DNA of 64,000 nt from Trichobilharzia szidati (GCA_944472155.2 OX235272.1:728354-792353), one strand, 5' to 3'; numbered from the stretch's first letter, positions 19,501 to 30,460 are shown. Notes: generated by a model not told the origin, from the letters alone. Numbers and translations are program-made.

Positions 19501-19613
19501 CATTTCGTTTGCGATCTGGGCCGCTTTGCCGATCTCGTACATGGTGCGCACATTCCATGTCCCCACACGGACTTTTCCTTTTGGCGCAAGGAGAATCATC
19601 GTGCTGAAGTTTC
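16531..19613 (-). pseudogene. RTE-type (SR2-like) retrotransposon body, minus strand
   Basis: It encodes an AP-type endonuclease (VRVGTWNVRTMYEIGKA, ILGICESRWNGNGL in shifted form, ILMGDMKAKLGSDN, TENQIDFISISRKWRR, GSDHCLIQG), a linker and an RT (AGPDGIPAKVLK, NWRGIMLLSIQSKILSRIILKRI, LNFIDF). Several frameshifts and stops divide it (for example near 18306 and 17820), and the catalytic FADD box is spoiled. Its 3' end runs to 16538 and, past the PLE, to 15058. Its 5' end meets a gypsy LTR at 19614. The part from 17833 outward is repeated inverted at 23701-25488. Confidence 0.85.
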
Positions 19614-19971
19614 TGTAGCAGTTTAGAGGTTGCAGGTATCGACGTTCACGAGTTGTACGGATTATACTGACGCAAGATCTTATACGAACAACTTCTATAG
19701 CGTTCGCTCTTCGAGTATCAAAGATAAAGCAAAAGACCAAATTTTGTCGTCCAAAGTACGTAGTATATTTCGGGACAAAATCGCGAGTAGAGGTGAATGC
19801 TTAGCTAGCTAGTAATCGTGCACGCACGTGACACGACGGAGTACCAAATGGCGGGGATGCTTGACCGTAAGCCTTCAGCTAAACAAACCGACTTAAACAG
19901 TGAGTGTCAGCATCCAATGTTGAGTGATGATTGCTGTGGTTAATAATTTTGGGGAATTATTTACCGCTACA
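19614..19971 (-). repeat. Gypsy LTR (3' LTR of the minus-strand element)
   Basis: On the minus strand it starts TGTAGCGGTAAATAATTCC directly after a purine-rich tract (AGGGGGGAGTGAGC, the likely plus-strand primer). It ends at ...CTGCTACA if a TG...CA-type LTR with TGTAG/CTACA inverted ends is assumed (358 bp), or about 8 bp earlier (at ...CTCTAAA, about 350 bp) if the flanking CTGC is a target duplication. RTE sequence begins right behind it. Confidence 0.7.
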
Positions 19972-20469
19972 GCTCACTCCCCCCTAGTGGGTTTGTGAGG
20001 ACCCTAAGACATGACCAGCCGGAAGTAAAAAAATCTCGATTGTTCCCTGATGGGTGAAAAAATCTTCCGAGCGGCTTGATGCAGGGCCTGCTGGTCTGTC
20101 TGCCTATGCTAATAGGGTGCCTGTACATAGCTTCCCCGATGTTGTTCGTTGGATCCCGTGCTTCGTTTGTTTCCTATCCAGTGCCCGTTGCACCTGGAAA
20201 AGAAAACAAGAATGCTGAGAACCTTGTCAAGGAAAATGTACCAAATAAGCGTTTTTACCAAAGAAAATGACGTGCATCTACTATACAGTAAAATAATGCA
20301 AAGTTCAAAATATCGGAAAAACAAATATACATCTAATTTAATTTTTTTCTAAGTGCATGTTTAATGTACGGTTATAGGAAAAAATCGTTTACTTGTGTTA
20401 AGTGATGCTACATAAAAATACTGACGTGTCTGAGGAGAAATAATGAGTTGGGTGAAACGCACCACTCAG
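19972..20469 (-). other. Gypsy non-coding region between pol and 3' LTR
   Basis: About 500 bp follow the pol stop and end in the polypurine tract beside the LTR. Small frames (64-71 codons) occur on both strands but none has a recognisable domain, so I see no envelope gene. A decayed relative of this segment lies at 31106-31420. Its function, if any, is unknown. Confidence 0.5.
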
Positions 20470-22111
20470 TTATGTGAAATAGGTGTGACGGTATTCTGGG
20501 AATCTAACGTGTCGTCCAGAACGCGTTTTCTTGGACTGTTCGACCGAAGTTTCGGTGGCTTTCGCCGTGCTAGGGAGTTCTTCGAAGACTAAAGGAGATT
20601 CAATTACTTGTGGATTATGGGGTACGTTTAGCTCTAGGCTAATAGAATTACCTTCCAAGTAAGCCGGTTTCAGGCGGTCGATACTAACGGTGTCTTCGCG
20701 GCCTTTCTTGTATAAGACGAAGAATTTATCCGTACGTTTAATTGCTTTATATGGTCCGTCATACGGGGGTTCTAGAGGGCGACGCACAGAGTCGCGACGA
20801 ACAAATACGTGTGAAGAAGTTTTTAAACAGGGGCGAACGAAAACATCAATGGACTGTGGTCGGAGGGGAGCAGGTTTAACTGAATGCATTGCGTTTGTAA
20901 GCCTACTGACGTATGAGGTGTGATCTACCGCTGGTGGGAAGCTCGAGGGAGAAACAAACTCACCTGGCAGTCGTAGTGTCGTGCCATATACTAACTCAGA
21001 GGTAGTACAACCAACATCGGTTCTTAAGGCGTTTCGTATCCCTGGGAGAACTAACGGAAGGGATTCAGTCCAATGGGTGTTATTTGCGGCTGATAAGCCA
21101 GCTTTCAACTGTCTGTGTAGACGTTCTACCATACCATTAGCTTGAGGATGGTAGACTGTCGTTCGAAAACGCATGCAACCAAGAATTTTAGTCAGATCGA
21201 AGAATAAACCACTTTCGAATTGCCGCCCACGATCAGTTGTTATGGAAGATGGCCATCCAAATTTTGCGATCCATCTTTCTACGAAGACGCGTGCGACGGT
21301 TTCAGCAGATATATCCTTGATGGGTACTGCTTCAGGCCATCGTGTGAAGCGATCGATGCAGGTTAACATATAGGTATATCCATGAGATTCTGGAAGGGGG
21401 CCAACTAAATCTATATGGACGTGTTCGAAACGGGCATCTGGGATAAGAAAGGTGCCAAGGGGGCTTTTGGTGTGTCTTATTATCTTGCACTTTTGGCAAG
21501 CTAAGCACGTCTGTGCCCATTCTCTTACTTCCTTATTAATACCAGGCCAACAAAACCGACTAGTTACGAGCTTGACGGTAGTTCGAATACCTGGGTGTGA
21601 TAAGCCATGCAACGTATTGAAGACGTTACGGCGATAACTTTTAGGCACGATGGGGCGAGGAGTACTAGTGGGAACGTCGCAGATAATAGTATCTTCTCCT
21701 ATACCTAAGGGTTTCTCGGCTAATTGTGGAGTTGTTTTCGACAACCCTTGCTGAAGCTCGGTATCTTCTTTTTGAAGACGAGCCAGTTTCACAAGGTCTA
21801 TGCCGTCGATTTGGGTGAAGGAACAAATACGTGACAAGGCATCTGCCACAGTGTTGTTCACTCCCGAAACATGGCGAAAATCCGATGTAAACTGTGAAAC
21901 GTAATCCAGTTGTCGTGATTCCCTGGGTGAATACTTATCTGAAGTTGAGTTCAGAGAGTACGTCAGAGGTTTGTGGTCAGTGAAAATTATGAATTCACGA
22001 CCCTCCACTGAATGTCGAAAATGGCGTATAGCACAGTACATAGCTAGAAGTTCTCATCCAAATGTGCTGTACTTCGTTTCAGCTAATTGAAGGCGCCTCG
22101 AGAAAAAGGCC
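20470..22111 (-). pseudogene. Ty3/gypsy pol, RNase H end and integrase
   Basis: On the minus strand the frame enters at FFSRRLQLAETKYSTFG of RNase H, meets an in-frame TGA (22054-22056), then runs open for 523 codons (22041-20470). It shows [11 protein letters not shown] (RNase H), the zinc-binding HHCC region (LHGLSHPG to TCLACQKCK), the integrase core with [18 protein letters not shown] and [11 protein letters not shown], and a C-terminal domain ending near [14 protein letters not shown]. It joins cDNA to the genome in an active element. Everything upstream (gag, protease, RT) is missing, replaced at 22112 by the inverted duplication. A CsRn1/Boudicca-like affinity is possible but not tested. 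Confidence 0.87.
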
Positions 22112-22851
22112 GTTTATTCTTCGATCTGACTAAAATTCTTGGTTGCATGCGTTTTCGAACGACAGTCTACCATCCTCAAGCTAATGGTATGGTAGAACGT
22201 CTACACAGACAGTTGAAAGCTGGCTTATCAGCTGCAAATAACACCCATTGGACTGAATCCCTTCCGTTAGTTCTCCCAGGGATACGAAACGCCTTAAGAA
22301 CCGATGTTGGTTGTACTACCTCTGAGTTAGTATATGGCACGACACTACGACTGCCAGGTGAGTTTGTTTCTCCCTCGAGCTTCCCACCAGCGGTAGATCA
22401 CACCTCATACGTCAGTAGGCTTACAAACGCAATGCATTCAGTTAAACCTGCTCCCCTCCGACCACAGTCCATTGATGTTTTCGTTCGCCCCTGTTTAAAA
22501 ACTTCTTCACACGTATTTGTTCGTCGCGACTCTGTGCGTCGCCCTCTAGAACCCCCGTATGACGGACCATATAAAGCAATTAAACGTACGGATAAATTCT
22601 TCGTCTTATACAAGAAAGGCCGCGAAGACACCGTTAGTATCGACCGCCTGAAACCGGCTTACTTGGAAGGTAATTCTATTAGCCTAGAGCTAAACGTACC
22701 CCATAATCCACAAGTAATTGAATCTCCTTTAGTCTTCGAAGAACTCCCTAGCACGGCGAAAGCCACCGAAACTTCGGTCGAACAGTCCAAGAAAACGCGT
22801 TCTGGACGACACGTTAGATTCCCAGAATACCGTCACACCTATTTCACATAA
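22112..22851 (+). pseudogene. Duplicated gypsy integrase C-terminal part
   Basis: Inverted copy of the end of the pol frame at 20470-22041. It starts at [14 protein letters not shown], so only the last of the three integrase acidic residues (in GMVERLHR) and the C-terminal domain remain. The frame upstream of 22112 (to 22087) is not gypsy in this orientation. It cannot encode an active integrase. Confidence 0.88.
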
Positions 22852-23349
22852 CTGAGTGGTGCGTTTCACCCAACTCATTATTTCTCCTCAGACACGTCAG
22901 TATTTTTATGTAGCATCACTTAACACAAGTAAACGATTTTTTCCTATAACCGTACATTAAACATGCACTTAGAAAAAAATTAAATTAGATGTATATTTGT
23001 TTTTCCGATATTTTGAACTTTGCATTATTTTACTGTATAGTAGATGCACGTCATTTTCTTTGGTAAAAACGCTTATTTGGTACATTTTCCTTGACAAGGT
23101 TCTCAGCATTCTTGTTTTCTTTTCCAGGTGCAACGGGCACTGGATAGGAAACAAACGAAGCACGGGATCCAACGAACAACATCGGGGAAGCTATGTACAG
23201 GCACCCTATTAGCATAGGCAGACAGACCAGCAGGCCCTGCATCAAGCCGCTCGGAAGATTTTTTCACCCATCAGGGAACAATCGAGATTTTTTTACTTCC
23301 GGCTGGTCATGTCTTAGGGTCCTCACAAACCCACTAGGGGGGAGTGAGC

Positions 23350-23707
23350 TGTAGCGGTAAATAATTCCCCAAAATTATTAACCACAGCAATCATCACTCA
23401 ACATTGGATGCTGACACTCACTGTTTAAGTCGGTTTGTTTAGCTGAAGGCTTACGGTCAAGCATCCCCGCCATTTGGTACTCCGTCGTGTCACGTGCGTG
23501 CACGATTACTAGCTAGCTAAGCATTCACCTCTACTCGCGATTTTGTCCCGAAATATACTACGTACTTTGGACGACAAAATTTGGTCTTTTGCTTTATCTT
23601 TGATACTCGAAGAGCGAACGCTATAGAAGTTGTTCGTATAAGATCTTGCGTTAGTATAATCCGTACAACTCGTGAACGTCGATACCTGCAACCTCTAAAC
23701 TGCTACA
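23350..23707 (+). repeat. Gypsy LTR in the right arm
   Basis: Mirror copy of 19614-19971. It is preceded by the purine tract at 23335-23349 and followed at once by RTE sequence (GAAACTTCAGC). The first eight bases, TGTAGCGG, reappear as CCGCTACA on the plus strand at 25495-25502. Confidence 0.7.
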
Positions 23708-25488
23708 GAAACTTCAGCACGATGATTCTCCTTGCGCCAAAAGGAAAAGTCCGTGTGGGGACATGGAATGTGCGCACCATGTACGAGATCGGCAAAGCGG
23801 CCCAGATCGCAAACGAAATGAAAAGATACGGAATTCAAGTACTGGGGATATGTGAAAGCCGATGGAACGGGAATGGACTCATCAAATTGTCAGCGGGTGA
23901 GTCAGTGATCTACTCCGGTCACCCAGAAGATAACCACTCGCACACCGAGGACGTGGCTATCATGATGTCACCAACGGCAACGAAGGCCCTCATGCAATGG
24001 GAGGCGATCTCGCCCAGGATAATGACCGCCAGCATCAACTCCAAAAAAGGAAAGTATCAGTTATACAATGCTATGCACCGACAAACAACGCAGACCTCGA
24101 AAAGAAAGAAGAGATTTACAGACAACTACAGGCAACAATGGACAATACTCCAGTCGGCGACATTAAAATACTAATGGGAGACATGAAAGCCAAACTGGGA
24201 TCAGACAACACAGGAAGGGAACTCATCATGGGTAGAGAAGCTCTCGGAGAAATGAATGAAAATGGAAAACTCTTCGCCGACTTCTGCGCCTTCAATGAAC
24301 TAGTGATTGGTGGCAGCGTATACAAACACAAGGATATCCACAAAGCTACATGGGTGTCACCAGATGGGCGAACCGAAAACCAAATTGACTTCATCTCAAT
24401 CTCAAGGAAGTGGAGGCGCAGCCTGCTGGACACAGGAGTAAGAAGAGGAGCAGACGTTGGCTCAGACCACTGTCTCATACAAGGGGTAATCCAAGTCAAA
24501 TCGAAAGCTTTCAGAGAAACAGGAGCTGCAGATAGACCACAAGCCAAGTTCAACACTCAAAAACTGAAGGACCAGGACACAAAGGACATCTTCACTGCAA
24601 GCATAAAGGACAAATCAACACTAGCGAAGAGGTCAGCGTCGAAAAGCAGTGGAACAACTTGAAAACAGTGTGGAGTCAAACCTGCATGGAAGTTCTAGGC
24701 AGAAAGAAGAGACAGGACAAACAGTTGCTCATTACGGACACTGGGAGACTGATAGAAGAGAGATGGATGGTGAAACAAGAAATTCTCCAGTGTGCCTACG
24801 AGCAACAAAAACAGGATTTGAAGGCAAGCTACAAGACACTGAACAAAAGAGTGAAGAAGAGTGCCAGGGAAGACAAAAGGAAATATTATGAAGCCATGGC
24901 AAGTGAAGCAGAACAAGCTGCAGGCAAAGGATACCTCGTTACAGTCTACCAAACAACTAGGTACCTATCGGGCAAACGTTTGGCACAAATTAAGCCGCTG
25001 AAGGATGACAATTGAAAGTCAATCACCAAAGAAGTGGAGCAAAGGAAACGCTGGGCTGAACACTTCAAAAGACTCCTAAATCGACCACAACCTACAACGC
25101 GCCCAACAATACCAACGACGGAGACAGAGCTACCAGTGAACACCAACCCCCCGACGAAATCAGAAGTCCTGAAGGCAATCAAGATGCTAAAAGCTGGAAA
25201 AGCAGCAGGACCAGACGGAATCCCAGCAAAAGTATTGAAAATGGACCCACAGACAACAGCGGACTTGATGACGCCACTACTGGAGAAGGTGTGGAAAGAA
25301 GGCAAAGTACCCGAGGATTGGAAGAAAGGCTACTTATTCAAACTACCAAAGAGAGGAGACTTAAGTCAATGCAAGAACTGGCGTGGAATTATGCTCCTGT
25401 CCATCCAAAGCAAAATACTAAGCCGTATCATCCTGAAGAGAATCAAACATGCCCTGGTTGAAGAAATTCTACCGGAACAGGCTGGATT
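23701..25488 (+). pseudogene. RTE endonuclease and N-terminal RT, duplicated and truncated
   Basis: It encodes MILLAPKGKVRVGTWNVRTM, GICESRWNGNGL, GDIKILMGDMKAKLGS, TENQIDFISISRKW and GSDHCLIQG (endonuclease), then in other frames the linker and the RT start (AGPDGIPAKVLK, NWRGIMLLSIQS). There is a frameshift near 24050, another near 24660 and an in-frame TGA at 25013-25017 (DDN then KSITK). The copy stops abruptly at QAG inside the RT. These lesions are shared with the left arm because it is a DNA copy of it. Confidence 0.87.
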
Positions 25489-25494
25489 GAGGAG

Positions 25495-25935
25495 CCGCTA
25501 CAGCAGCTTTGTTTACAGGTTAGGGTTGCTAGCCTCACGCCTGAGAAGGGGAGAGAGGAAAGGTTTGTGCTGCGTGATCGCAGAGCCCTGAAGACAACTG
25601 CTTGAGGCCGTTCACACGCGGCCTGTTTTTGTTTGTTCTTTCTTGTTTGGTGTGTCTTAGCAGCATATTTATCTCTTCTGCCCTGTTACACAGCTGGAGG
25701 AAGCGCGGTCGTTGTTATTCCGGGCCCCGACCGATCCGGCATGATATTTTGTGAGTTTGTTTGAATCATTGTATTGGATTGGATAACTGCTTTTTGTCTA
25801 ACCGCTATCCAAACAACCTTTCTGGCATGGTAGGACCTACAGGAACATAAGTTCCAGCCACTGTAGCTCGTTGGGTCATTGCGATATGCAAGACTGACCA
25901 CCATGTCGAGGTAGCAGCTATCGGTCGGGCTGCAT
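25495..25935 (-). mobile_element. RTE 5' region, minus strand, with first 8 bp of a gypsy LTR
   Basis: From 25935 down to 25503 the minus strand matches the 5' part of the RTE at 48850-49130 (NIMPDRSGPGITTTALPP, and the DNA block of AGGCGTGAGGCTAGCAACCC and CCTGTAAACAAA). At 25495-25502 the LTR start TGTAGCGG (minus strand) follows, then six unplaced bases and the right arm. So the RTE 5' region, the gypsy and the RTE body were once colinear on the minus strand. Confidence 0.7.
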
Positions 25936-28120
25936 ATTATAGCGGTAGACTAATGAAAGAGAGAGAATAACTGGACATGCGACAACACATTCCTGACCTT
26001 TAATTTCTGTTTGTCTTCTTAAAATTCATTATATTAAGGAGGCCGGTAGGAACAAGTGATAACTGACTGTAGGGATATCCGGTAGGTTGTCGCGTGTTTC
26101 TTGTAGTTGCGTGTTTTTGTGTCATATTATGAGTGGTAATATGCAAACATTCTTGGTTACAGCCAGTTAATGTAGTGATCTGCACAAACATTTGTCACTA
26201 GTTGAAACCTTATGATAAGAAGATGGAGTATTTAAATCTCTTCCCATTATCATACCGAAGTAGAAGAGGAGACTTCATTTTGGCATACCGTATATTAAAG
26301 AGTGACTTAAGGATTGATCTTTCAAATGTTTTTCCTCCCTCTAGAATACATTTATGAGGTCACCAGAAGTAGGTGCTCAAACGAAGGACGAATAAAATAC
26401 GTGTGGAATTTAGATCCTCACGAAGTGGTCAACGACTGTAAATCATCACCTGATCCAGTAGTAACAGCTCCATCGCATACCGCTTCCAAAGAGAAATTAA
26501 ATCTCTTTTTAGAGATATATATCGCAAGGATCGACATAGGCGACAAAAGCCCACTATCCCTATAATCTGAATCTTTCCAAGCGTACAGTAATGCTGAAGT
26601 AAATCTCGCAAATTCTGAACTAACTCTGACTTTCTATAATGAGTGGATTCTGAAATGATTTGATTACGCGCACAAACCAGAACTCGGTGTTGGATTTCAG
26701 CAACCTCAACTGATTCATTCAAGAACGGTTTGGACAAGCACAAAATTTAATAGAACAGGAATAACATGAGCTCCAAGCCTTCTATCCCCAGCCAAGAAAT
26801 CTGAATAACTGGCACTGATTTAGCACCCTGTTCTTTTTCTAGACGTTTTCAGAAGTAGCTCAGAACCTACTGTGTTTCCTTATCAGCCTTATTTCAGACC
26901 TCTTAGCCCAGATTCAGCGTGCAGTTCTCCTTTTAGGAACAACCACCGTTTTTTCAGTACATGCTGGTTTCATTTCAGGTATGAAACTATTCATTTGCCG
27001 TAAGAAAACATTATCGTCGCGTAGGTTAGAATTAATTAATTATCCACCTGAGCTACAAATCTTCTCTATCATATCTAATTTAGAATTGTTGTAAGCTTGG
27101 GATTGTAGGACTATGTACTTATAAGTGCACTATAGCCCAATCACACTTACGTAAGTTTGCTAAAACCAAATCCTGGCGTCAAAATACTTGGGTCCATATT
27201 TTGTACACACGAGCTCCTGTATTATCACTGCCCCCTTTGAGATTCATGTCATTAGTAATCAGTATTGTGGGGAAACCAGGTTTCGCACTACCATTTTTAT
27301 CACTTGCATGCATGGCAGGCTGGGTGGCTGATCTTCGTGATGAAATATTCCGTCTCCCTTTAAAATTGTACATTGGTTTTATGCCGAAAATCCCGGAAAT
27401 TTCATATCTGAATTAGTACGTGATTAATGCCGTCTACCGATGTCTTATGTAGTGCATTTTGGTGGTCTTTGGGATATCTAGGTAATTTCTGGATGTTGAA
27501 TATGAAGTATAACGAAGAGAGGATGTTTGAGTCGAGGACTATATTTCACGACTGCGTAGTAGTTGCAGCCCAGTGATATGCAGCTTTTTAGGGAAATTAT
27601 TGCAAGGGAAGCAGATAACCATGCAATCAGACCTCAGAGGAGTTTTCACTAATCGAATGCCACATACGTTTATCGTTTGTCACCGATCACTTATGTTGTC
27701 ATGTCTGTGATTTACTGGCAAGTGGATGTGCGCTGAGTGATATTACCGAAATCCCATTCAGAAACTGACAACCTCTGCTTGATTTCCTCCGGTACTGTAA
27801 GCTTCTTAATGAACTAGTAGTGGAATTTGAATTAGGACTTGAATATATGGACATCCGATTGAGTTGATGTTTCGATCAGGTGAAGGAAAGACAAGTTTGT
27901 CGGACTATATGCGACTATGTAGACAGCTTGGTCATTGACTGACGGTAATAAATAATAAAGAGCCATATTGACGTGTTTTATGGTCGTGCAGTTTCTAATG
28001 CACATGAGAATATTTGAAACGTGACTCGCTTGACATTGCTGTAGAATCCCTCAAAGTTTTGATTGTGGTAAGAGAAATCGCTTGGAGCTTGAGTGAATTT
28101 ACTTAACAAGCTGCATTCTC
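25936..28120. other. Low-repeat region upstream of the eL38 gene
   Basis: About 2.2 kb without recognised transposon homology. It holds one unrecognised minus-strand frame (26429-26743, listed separately) and overlapping frames at 27179-27416 that are open on both strands without a recognised domain. It may contain promoter and 5' UTR sequence of the ribosomal protein gene; no TATA-type motif can be claimed. Confidence 0.45.
26429..26743 (-). CDS. Unrecognised open frame, possible host exon
   Basis: A 104-codon frame beginning MCLSKPFLNESVEVAEIQHR. Residues 8-60 or so are helix-prone and charged (YRKSELVQNLRDLLQHY), resembling a coiled-coil or helical-bundle exon more than random AT-rich DNA. 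After LLQHY the character changes, and a different frame (ending LEAVCDGAVTTGSGDDLQSL) also looks plausible, which could reflect a micro-intron between about 26560 and 26590. No family is recognised. It may be an exon of a host gene on the minus strand, or chance. Confidence 0.25.
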   Translation of the reverse strand: MCLSKPFLNESVEVAEIQHRVLVCARNQIISESTHYRKSELVQNLRDLLQHYCTLGKIQIIGIVGFCRLCRSLRYISLKRDLISLWKRYAMELLLLDQVMIYSR

Positions 28121-28135
28121 TGACTTTTGTTTCAG
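28121..28135 (+). promoter_or_regulatory. Splice acceptor just upstream of the eL38 start codon
   Basis: TGACTTTTGTTTCAG is a strong pyrimidine-rich 3' splice site six bases before the ATG. It could receive a 5' UTR exon (a GTAAGA donor lies near 28069) or a spliced leader, since trans-splicing is known in schistosomes. The sequence does not decide between these. Confidence 0.6.
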
Positions 28136-28141
28136 TCAAAG

Positions 28142-28434
28142 ATGCCTCGACAGATTGACAACATAAAAGAATTTCTGCACATGACACAAAGGGCAGACGC
28201 CAAATGTAAGCCATTCAAAACTAATCGTAATTGTAATTTTTGAAGCCGTTAAAATCAAAGAGAATAAAGACAATGTCAAATTTAAAATTCGCTGCAGCCG
28301 ATTTTTATACACACTTGTTGTAGTTGAAAAGGAGAAAGTTGGGAAGATTAAACGCTCACTCCCTCCAAGTAATTATAGTGAAGTACTGGCTAATCCTCAC
28401 TCTTCCTTTAGATCTGACTGTCAAAGAACTGTAA
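28142..28434 (+). CDS. RPL38: Ribosomal protein eL38 (RPL38), three exons
   Basis: A small component of the large cytosolic ribosomal subunit. Exons are 28142-28205, 28246-28368 and 28412-28434; introns of 40 bp (28206-28245) and 43 bp (28369-28411) are both GT...AG. The joined product is 69 residues. It starts [12 protein letters not shown], continues with [17 protein letters not shown] and [12 protein letters not shown], and ends SLPPNLTVKEL. This matches eL38 of other animals (about 70 residues) across its length, including the DAK-SVKIK and PP-x-L-x-VKEL junctions created exactly by splicing. Micro-introns of this size are a known trait of schistosome genes. The ATG follows a splice acceptor and an AATAAA follows the stop, so it looks like a functional gene, not a processed copy. 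Confidence 0.97.
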
Positions 28435-28447
28435 TGTGCTGTTGACA

Positions 28448-28453
28448 AATAAA
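28448..28453 (+). terminator. RPL38: Polyadenylation signal of the eL38 gene
   Basis: AATAAA lies 14 bases after the TAA stop of the spliced eL38 frame. A very short 3' UTR is usual for ribosomal protein mRNAs. Confidence 0.65.
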
Positions 28454-30460
28454 TACTTTGATAACGAAGTTAGTCTCATGATTTCCTGACGGTGTGTGCG
28501 AGTGTGACTATGAGGGAAGCTAGAATGAGACAGCTGCGATATCTATGACCACATGTGAAGCTGGGTTACAACACCTCACACCAAACTGAATTTCAGTTGC
28601 TGACGGCAACGACTAAGAAGTCAATAAAATTAGCGACTGTGGAAAGTTGCAGGATGAAAGAGGTGCAAGGAACAGAGTGAGGTCACACAAGATTGTAGTG
28701 CGTCAGATATGAGAGTTATTGCTTCTGCCCCACCGTGAATGGATTTTAGAGTATTCGTTTGTCTTGAGAAATGTTTGTAATTTGTTGGTGCATTCCAATG
28801 AGATGAATTACATTAATTGACGTTATTCATTGCGGCCTCGCAGAAAGAAGACTTAGAAACGAGTATAATAAACATTGAGGTGAAGACAGTAGGTGTAGTC
28901 ACCATTAGTTAAATAGTACCGTCGTTGAATTCTATCTAACAAACGCAAAGGGGTTACTGCGCTGCAGAAAGATTCGTATAGGAAGTGATTGTGTTGTGTT
29001 TTCGTATGCCCACTAAGATTGCACTCGATTTCATGTGGTATTTTTTTATGAAACATGTTGTGGCGAAGGATGTGTTGCGTTTCAGGGTTAGAAAACGGTT
29101 GTGTGTGGGGACGAAATAGTAGACTTTTGCTAGTTGAGGGATTGTGAGTGGGTGTGAGACTGGACACTGTGAATAAACCACTTGTTGTGACGAGTTTTAG
29201 GCGATGTGATGGTGTGTTGGACGAAGTATCTTGGCGTATGAATGCAAGGGAGGGTATCTATGCGGATGTAGCGTGTCCCGGGTGGGTTATTTTGCTGTGT
29301 ATCACGTTTTCATGTAGACTTACTGTGACACGGAAAGTGAGAACGGATGAGATATAGTTGTCGTGGATCCCTGTCAAGTCTGATGCTTGATCTGACGGTT
29401 TGTAGTCAGCTTGTGTTTCAGCTAGTTAGTGTTGAGAGATTCGCCGAGACTCCTTTGGATATGATTAGTCATTGTTGACGGATGCATGAAGACAAGAGAG
29501 AGAATTGTCTGAGTCTGGTAATTATTTTTGTCTGGCTTTTGTTAGCCAACAAGTAAGTGGTGTCTAATTTTCTGAATGACTGGTGTTGAGATGGCGACAA
29601 AATGGTGCGTTCATGTGGTAAGTTAGTGATATTTCTGACCTAACTCATTTATCATAGACTCTTGACACTGAATGACTGGGCATACTGAAGAGGGGTTTTG
29701 ATGAGTCTTCGTGGAATATAAAGTGCCATTAACAGGTTAGTTTTCGACTAGGACAAATTCTAGTTTTCATTGTCTTTGTCTTACTGAATATATGCTATGT
29801 GGTGAGTGTATGACACCTCTTATGAGATGATAGTGATTCGTCTTTCACACTGACTGCTTGTCTAAATTGATTCTCACATGTTGTTTATCTTTTCAGATGT
29901 CAGTGGTGCACACTGGGTAAGTAGGCAAATTCAAATTGTCATTCAATGATGAATTAATTGCGTGTCATATGAACTATCATTGATATGCACTATTAATCTG
30001 ATAGAAATTCCCAGTTAGCAACTTTTCTATATTTCAATGCTATCATCAGAACGACAAATCTTGTTGCTAAATATTTATTTATTTTCCTTCCTTTTTTACA
30101 TTGTTACCTAGTTGAGTTGGAGCAAGTTACCGTGAAGTTGTTGTTTTGGTGACATGTTGGGCGTATATGGACGAATGCGGCTTTCCGTTTGGCGACTTAT
30201 AGGCTGGAATGGTTCCTACCAGTTGTTATAGTGCCACTGCATTCTGGTAGTCTGGGAAGAAAAAACTCTGATGTTACTTGTGATGAACAGTGTTTAGTCG
30301 AGTGTATAAAGCAATGTAAAGTATACATGTTATGTAGAACGAAACCAGTTTTCATTTGTTTCCGTTGTTTATCACGTCATCACTTGGGGCTATCCATGTT
30401 AGTGTATAGCTTGTAGTGCTTTAGTTTACATTTATGTAAAATGACGTCTTAAGAGATAAT
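28454..30460. other. Unassigned DNA downstream of eL38
   Basis: About 2 kb without recognised repeats or coding motifs. Frames of 60-100 codons near 28853-29357 and 30189-30416 show no domain. A possible tiny exon with acceptor and GTAAGT donor at about 29897-29916 is noted among the rejected items. Confidence 0.45.

Larger units (their letters stand above)
17833..21209 (+). repeat. Left arm of a 3,377-bp near-perfect inverted repeat
   Basis: The arm pairs with 22112-25488: paired positions sum to 43321. The arms cover the same mosaic (RTE endonuclease/RT, RTE-LTR junction, gypsy LTR, gypsy 3' region). I found one mismatch between them (ACTGACGC at about 19669 against its partner). Inner homology ends at GAATAAAC (21209) and outer homology at AATCCAGCC (17833). 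Confidence 0.93.
22112..25488 (-). repeat. Right arm of the 3,377-bp inverted repeat
   Basis: Reverse complement of 17833-21209 with one difference found. The 902-bp spacer (21210-22111) is unique and belongs to the left copy's integrase and RNase H. The arm begins in the middle of the integrase coding sequence and ends in the middle of the RTE RT, so neither end is an element boundary. It therefore arose by DNA rearrangement, not by retrotransposition. Confidence 0.93.

Noticed and set aside
19972..20469. Envelope-like gene between pol and the LTR
   Set aside because: Only short frames on both strands, with no signal peptide, membrane segment or fusion-like motif.
27179..27416. Overlapping open frames on both strands (64 and 71 codons)
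   Set aside because: No domain recognised and both strands are open, so neither is supported as coding.
29885..29925. Possible micro-exon: TTTATCTTTTCAG, then ATGTCAGTGGTGCACACTGG, then GTAAGT
   Set aside because: Splice-like borders are attractive, but joining to the nearest good acceptor (about 30110) gives an immediate stop and no other exon could be linked.
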